A stretch of DNA of 64,000 nt from Trichostrongylus colubriformis. Lineage: Eukaryota > Nematoda > Chromadorea > Rhabditida > Trichostrongylidae. Made by a program: the position numbers and the translations under genes. Numbering within the stretch: position 1 is the stretch's first letter; each line of letters starts with the position of its first letter. The notes under the pieces were generated by a model. The model did not search any database. It saw only the letters and a program-made list of their open reading frames with translations, and was not told the origin of the DNA. Where the stretch lies: assembly GCA_963978905.1 (NCBI GenBank), contig OZ022260.1:6623725-6687724 (forward strand), written 5' to 3'. Positions 61,772 through 64,000 of this stretch are shown one piece after another.

Positions 61772-62451
61772 TGCGTACATGAGACGCGCCAGAACATCAA
61801 CAGAAAATTTATCCACTCAAAAGTCAAATGATTAACTGAGTGGTTGTTTGTGTAGTTGTTTTATCCACTATTACGCTGGAAATGACAGGGTGGATTCTCA
61901 GGCTCAAATAATGTTCAATTACTTCATCTTTTTGCTTGATCATTTTATGATGAAATGTCTCAAAGTTTTTGGAGCTTCACGGTTAAAGCTATTCAAAACA
62001 ATGTGATCCTTAGATTTTTCCCGTAAAATCACTCCCTTTTCCTTGTAGTATTGCCTTCTTCGTTGTAGTTATCACTTTCTTAAATGTTTGCTTATTTTTT
62101 ATTTTACAGCGCCAAACGGCCTCGGAGGACCAAGGAATTCGGATGAAGATCGCGCTGCATCTATTCGTAGTGAGCGATCTAGTGAGTTTCTTATTGGGTA
62201 ATGTTACTGGCCATAGTTTTAATAGAGTTTTTCTAGGTGAACGGCATGGTCACTCTAGAAGGGAGAGAATTCGTGAATCGGCGGAAAAATCTCACCGTTC
62301 TGAAGTTACGGGTTCTAGTTCAAAAAAGCGGCGATTGTCGACGTCGACACAAAGGTCTGCTGATGGAGGAGAACAGGAATTAGTGGTGTCCGATATCGAT
62401 CTGGTAATGGTTGATGAGGACGAAGTGGAAGACGGCGAGGTCATGGATTAA
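58678..62451 (+). CDS. unrecognised Ser/Arg/His-rich protein with Cys-x2-Cys motif
   Basis: I cannot assign a family. Exons: 58678-58796, 58850-58940, 59408-59518, 59580-60639, 61574-61702, 62110-62181, 62237-62451, together 1,797 nt (598 aa plus stop), all in phase. The first listed exon opens in phase 0 with no ATG at its start, so at least one upstream exon is missing; an internal ATG exists at 58723. Order: a coiled coil (RKLIITARKSINDLKQENLT), then ECPACLYHF and a basic KPEKKDRILPKYVK, possibly a zinc-binding site; an acidic helical stretch (EFSSLDEMSEWLTLNQLDEN); then a 1,060-nt exon rich in Ser, Arg, His and Glu, low complexity and RS-like; a KRRSPARRSPQK segment; a KKRRLS nuclear-signal-like patch; and an acidic end VMVDEDEVEDGEVMD. 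The composition suggests a nuclear RNA-processing or transcription factor, which is inference. An AATAAA lies at 63015-63020. Confidence 0.65.
61720..61772 (+). repeat. (TTTA)n microsatellite
   Basis: About 13 units of TTTA with one CTA interruption, in the intron just after the exon ending at 61702. One reading frame gives repeated FIYL, which is not coding. Confidence 0.95.
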
Positions 62452-63142
62452 GCTCATCATGTGCCTTTCTCAGCTGCAATATTTCAGAGTACGTGTACGT
62501 ATTAGTCTTTTTTTAATCTGATGTGAGTTGAAGACTTTTTCTATTAAGCTGGATCTCTCTAGAATTTCGCTGTTCGCGTTTTCATTCGCAGTTACTCACG
62601 TAGTTTAGCTAGGGAATGCACGTGTTTTTAAGGGTAACGCAGGAGGGGGCGATTCAGTTTTGTCGCGCATGTCAATGCTTTTATTTGTGGCCGCACATCG
62701 GCTCCTCTTCCGTCATGCCCAGTTTACACTATATTCGAATTATGCTAACCTGCAACATTTATTACGAATTTTAATCCTTTAAATTCGTTGCCATTTGTTT
62801 GACAATTCATTCCACGGGGGTACCATGTGGGCTCCTAATGCGGCGAAGCACGTGCGCTCGCGAATCGAATTCTTCATGCATCAGGTGGTGCGCGCGATCC
62901 ATATGCGTCCTAGTTTTTGTAGTTGAAGTTTTGTGTACAAATTGAATTAAGCGTTTCCCATGACGCAAGAATAGATTTCGTCAGTATAGTTATTAATGAA
63001 ATAATAGTTAGTTAAATAAACTTGTTTGCTGATTTTGGTTTGCATAAATGCAAAATGTACTTGTTTCAAAAGAGTCCGGAGAGTAAATAAATTAATAAAC
63101 ATTTATTAAAAACATCGGTGTTTCCGCATTCGTTTTCGCTCG
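62452..63142. other. shared 3' region of two convergent genes
   Basis: Holds the 3' UTR of the plus-strand gene, with AATAAA at 63015-63020, and the short 3' UTR of the minus-strand exon, with AATAAA as the complement of 63102-63107. No other feature is seen. Confidence 0.5.
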
Positions 63143-63233
63143 CTATGGATACACTAGAGGTCGCTTTTCTTCTATGTCGCCGTTTTTCGGTTCCGGAAAT
63201 GTGAGATCGTGACCAATTTCTGCTCGTCGCTTC
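63143..63233 (-). CDS. terminal exon of an unidentified minus-strand gene
   Basis: A tttag acceptor is followed by 1 + 90 nt encoding KRRAEIGHDLTFPEPKNGD then IEEKRPLVYP and a TAG stop. An AATAAA lies about 36 nt beyond the stop on the same strand. The composition and the complete set of end signals argue for a real last exon. Preceding exons would lie to the right, in or beyond 63.3-64.0 kb, where I found none that fit; the mariner element may separate them. Function unknown. Confidence 0.5.
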
Positions 63234-63687
63234 CTAAACAATAATAGTTAAGGGTAATACTTTGTGGTATTTATCGATTTCTTAAGGATGCGCCGTGGAT
63301 TTGTGGCCGCTGTGTTTGATAAACCCTGACTTTGCACTGTATCTGGCCAGGTAGCGGTTATACAGAGACACCGTCATGGGGGAAAGTCATAACTCAGATG
63401 ACATGTCCTCTGCAAATAAAATGAAGAGATGATCTGTGGCGAAACTGGAAGCGCGCCATGGCAGTTTTTTCGCCTGGTTTGAATGTGAAGCGGTCGTACG
63501 ATATCGCATGGCCGAGAAGCTTTGGAAGGGCAGCGGCACAACGTTCACCGCTGGATGGCATAGCTTCACTAGCCGTATGCATGACCTCGTCGAATAATGC
63601 AGAGAGCGCGAAAGCGCGTCACTAATTTTTGGAAGGGGTCTTATTTTTCGCGTTTTCGAGCGCTATGCCTACTCACAGTTTATCGTA

Positions 63688-64000
63688 TTAGGCTGGTGGA
63701 GAAGGTTTGAGAAGAATTTTTGAAAATTAAGAACTTATATTTTGATCGATACCCATGATATATCATGTAGTAGTTGCAAAACATTCTTGAAGCTTCTTCG
63801 CAATAGGTATTCAAAAGGCGCATGTTCTTCCCAGAATTCAGTCATTATGTCAGTCTCAAAACACCAGCCCCGAGCTCTGGTATTCTACGAATGGCGCCGC
63901 GGCACTACCACCACCGACCGCAGTCGAACATCAACGGCGCATTGGGCGAACCAACGATGCATGGTGGGAACGGCATCTCTGCCGTTCCCACCATTCATCG
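63688..64000 (+). mobile_element. left end of a mariner-like transposon, cut by the window
   Basis: TTAGGCTGGTGGAGAAGGTT directly after a TA is typical of a mariner terminal repeat. About 160 bp in, an ATG at 63847 opens MSVSKHQPRALVFYEWRRG, which resembles the first helix-turn-helix of mariner transposases. The match then continues in other frames (NINGALGEPTMHG), so at least one frameshift is present. The element continues past the window edge, so its right end and completeness are unknown. Confidence 0.6.
63961..63994. repeat. perfect 15-bp hairpin
   Basis: ATGGTGGGAACGGCA, a TCTC loop, then the exact complement TGCCGTTCCCACCAT. It lies within the mariner-like sequence. A match to the family would be surprising here, so it may be a local inverted duplication or a second insertion. 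Confidence 0.85.

Noticed and set aside
5002..62451. A nematode operon spanning several genes
   Set aside because: Genes on the same strand are more than 1 kb apart (gp210 to the unknown gene 1.5 kb; LTN1 to the kinase about 3.6 kb) and no SL2-type short intercistronic region is visible.

Overview
The window looks like nuclear DNA of a nematode, most likely a clade V strongylid (hookworm-like) worm. Genes are cut into many short exons (60-200 nt) by introns from about 44 nt to over 1 kb. Start codons of several genes sit directly behind a tttcag-type acceptor, as expected for spliced-leader trans-splicing. Introns and spacers are full of small inverted-repeat elements, several flanked by TA. 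No bacterial operons, CRISPR arrays or rRNA genes are visible. Exon models below were built by hand from splice signals, reading phase and recalled protein families; no search was run.

Layout, left to right. 1-5001: no convincing gene; a tRNA-like sequence at the very start and inverted-repeat elements. 5002-7064 (+): dynactin p27 (DCTN6). 7167-10144 (-): ribosome biogenesis factor RPF2, tail to tail with DCTN6. 10.4-11.4 kb: two large palindromes. 11817-12870 (+): splicing factor SF3B6 (p14). 15294-28331 (+): nuclear-pore membrane protein gp210 (NUP210/NPP-12), 42 exons and 1,861 codons by my model. 29841-35953 (+): an unrecognised basic, partly coiled-coil protein (774 aa) with a satellite-like array in its first intron. 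36234 to about 42.4 kb (-): a tau-tubulin-kinase/casein-kinase-1-like kinase with a Lys/Glu-rich tail. 44060-45573: a 1.5-kb foldback element flanked by TA. 46023-56885 (-): Listerin (LTN1), the RING E3 ligase of ribosome-associated quality control. 58678-62451 (+): an unrecognised Ser/Arg/His-rich protein with a possible zinc-binding motif. 63143-63233 (-): the last exon of a gene whose other exons I could not place. 63688-64000: the left end of a mariner-like transposon cut by the window edge.

The recognised genes are conserved housekeeping genes (dynein cargo adaptor, 5S RNP loading on pre-60S, U2 snRNP, nuclear pore, ribosome quality control). They are not a pathway cluster and share no visible operon. 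No clearly new multi-gene system was found. The most unusual signals are structural: the foldback element, two near-perfect palindromes, a gp210 exon lying between the inverted arms of a transposable element, and a satellite array inside an intron. The two unrecognised proteins are the best candidates for undescribed biology.
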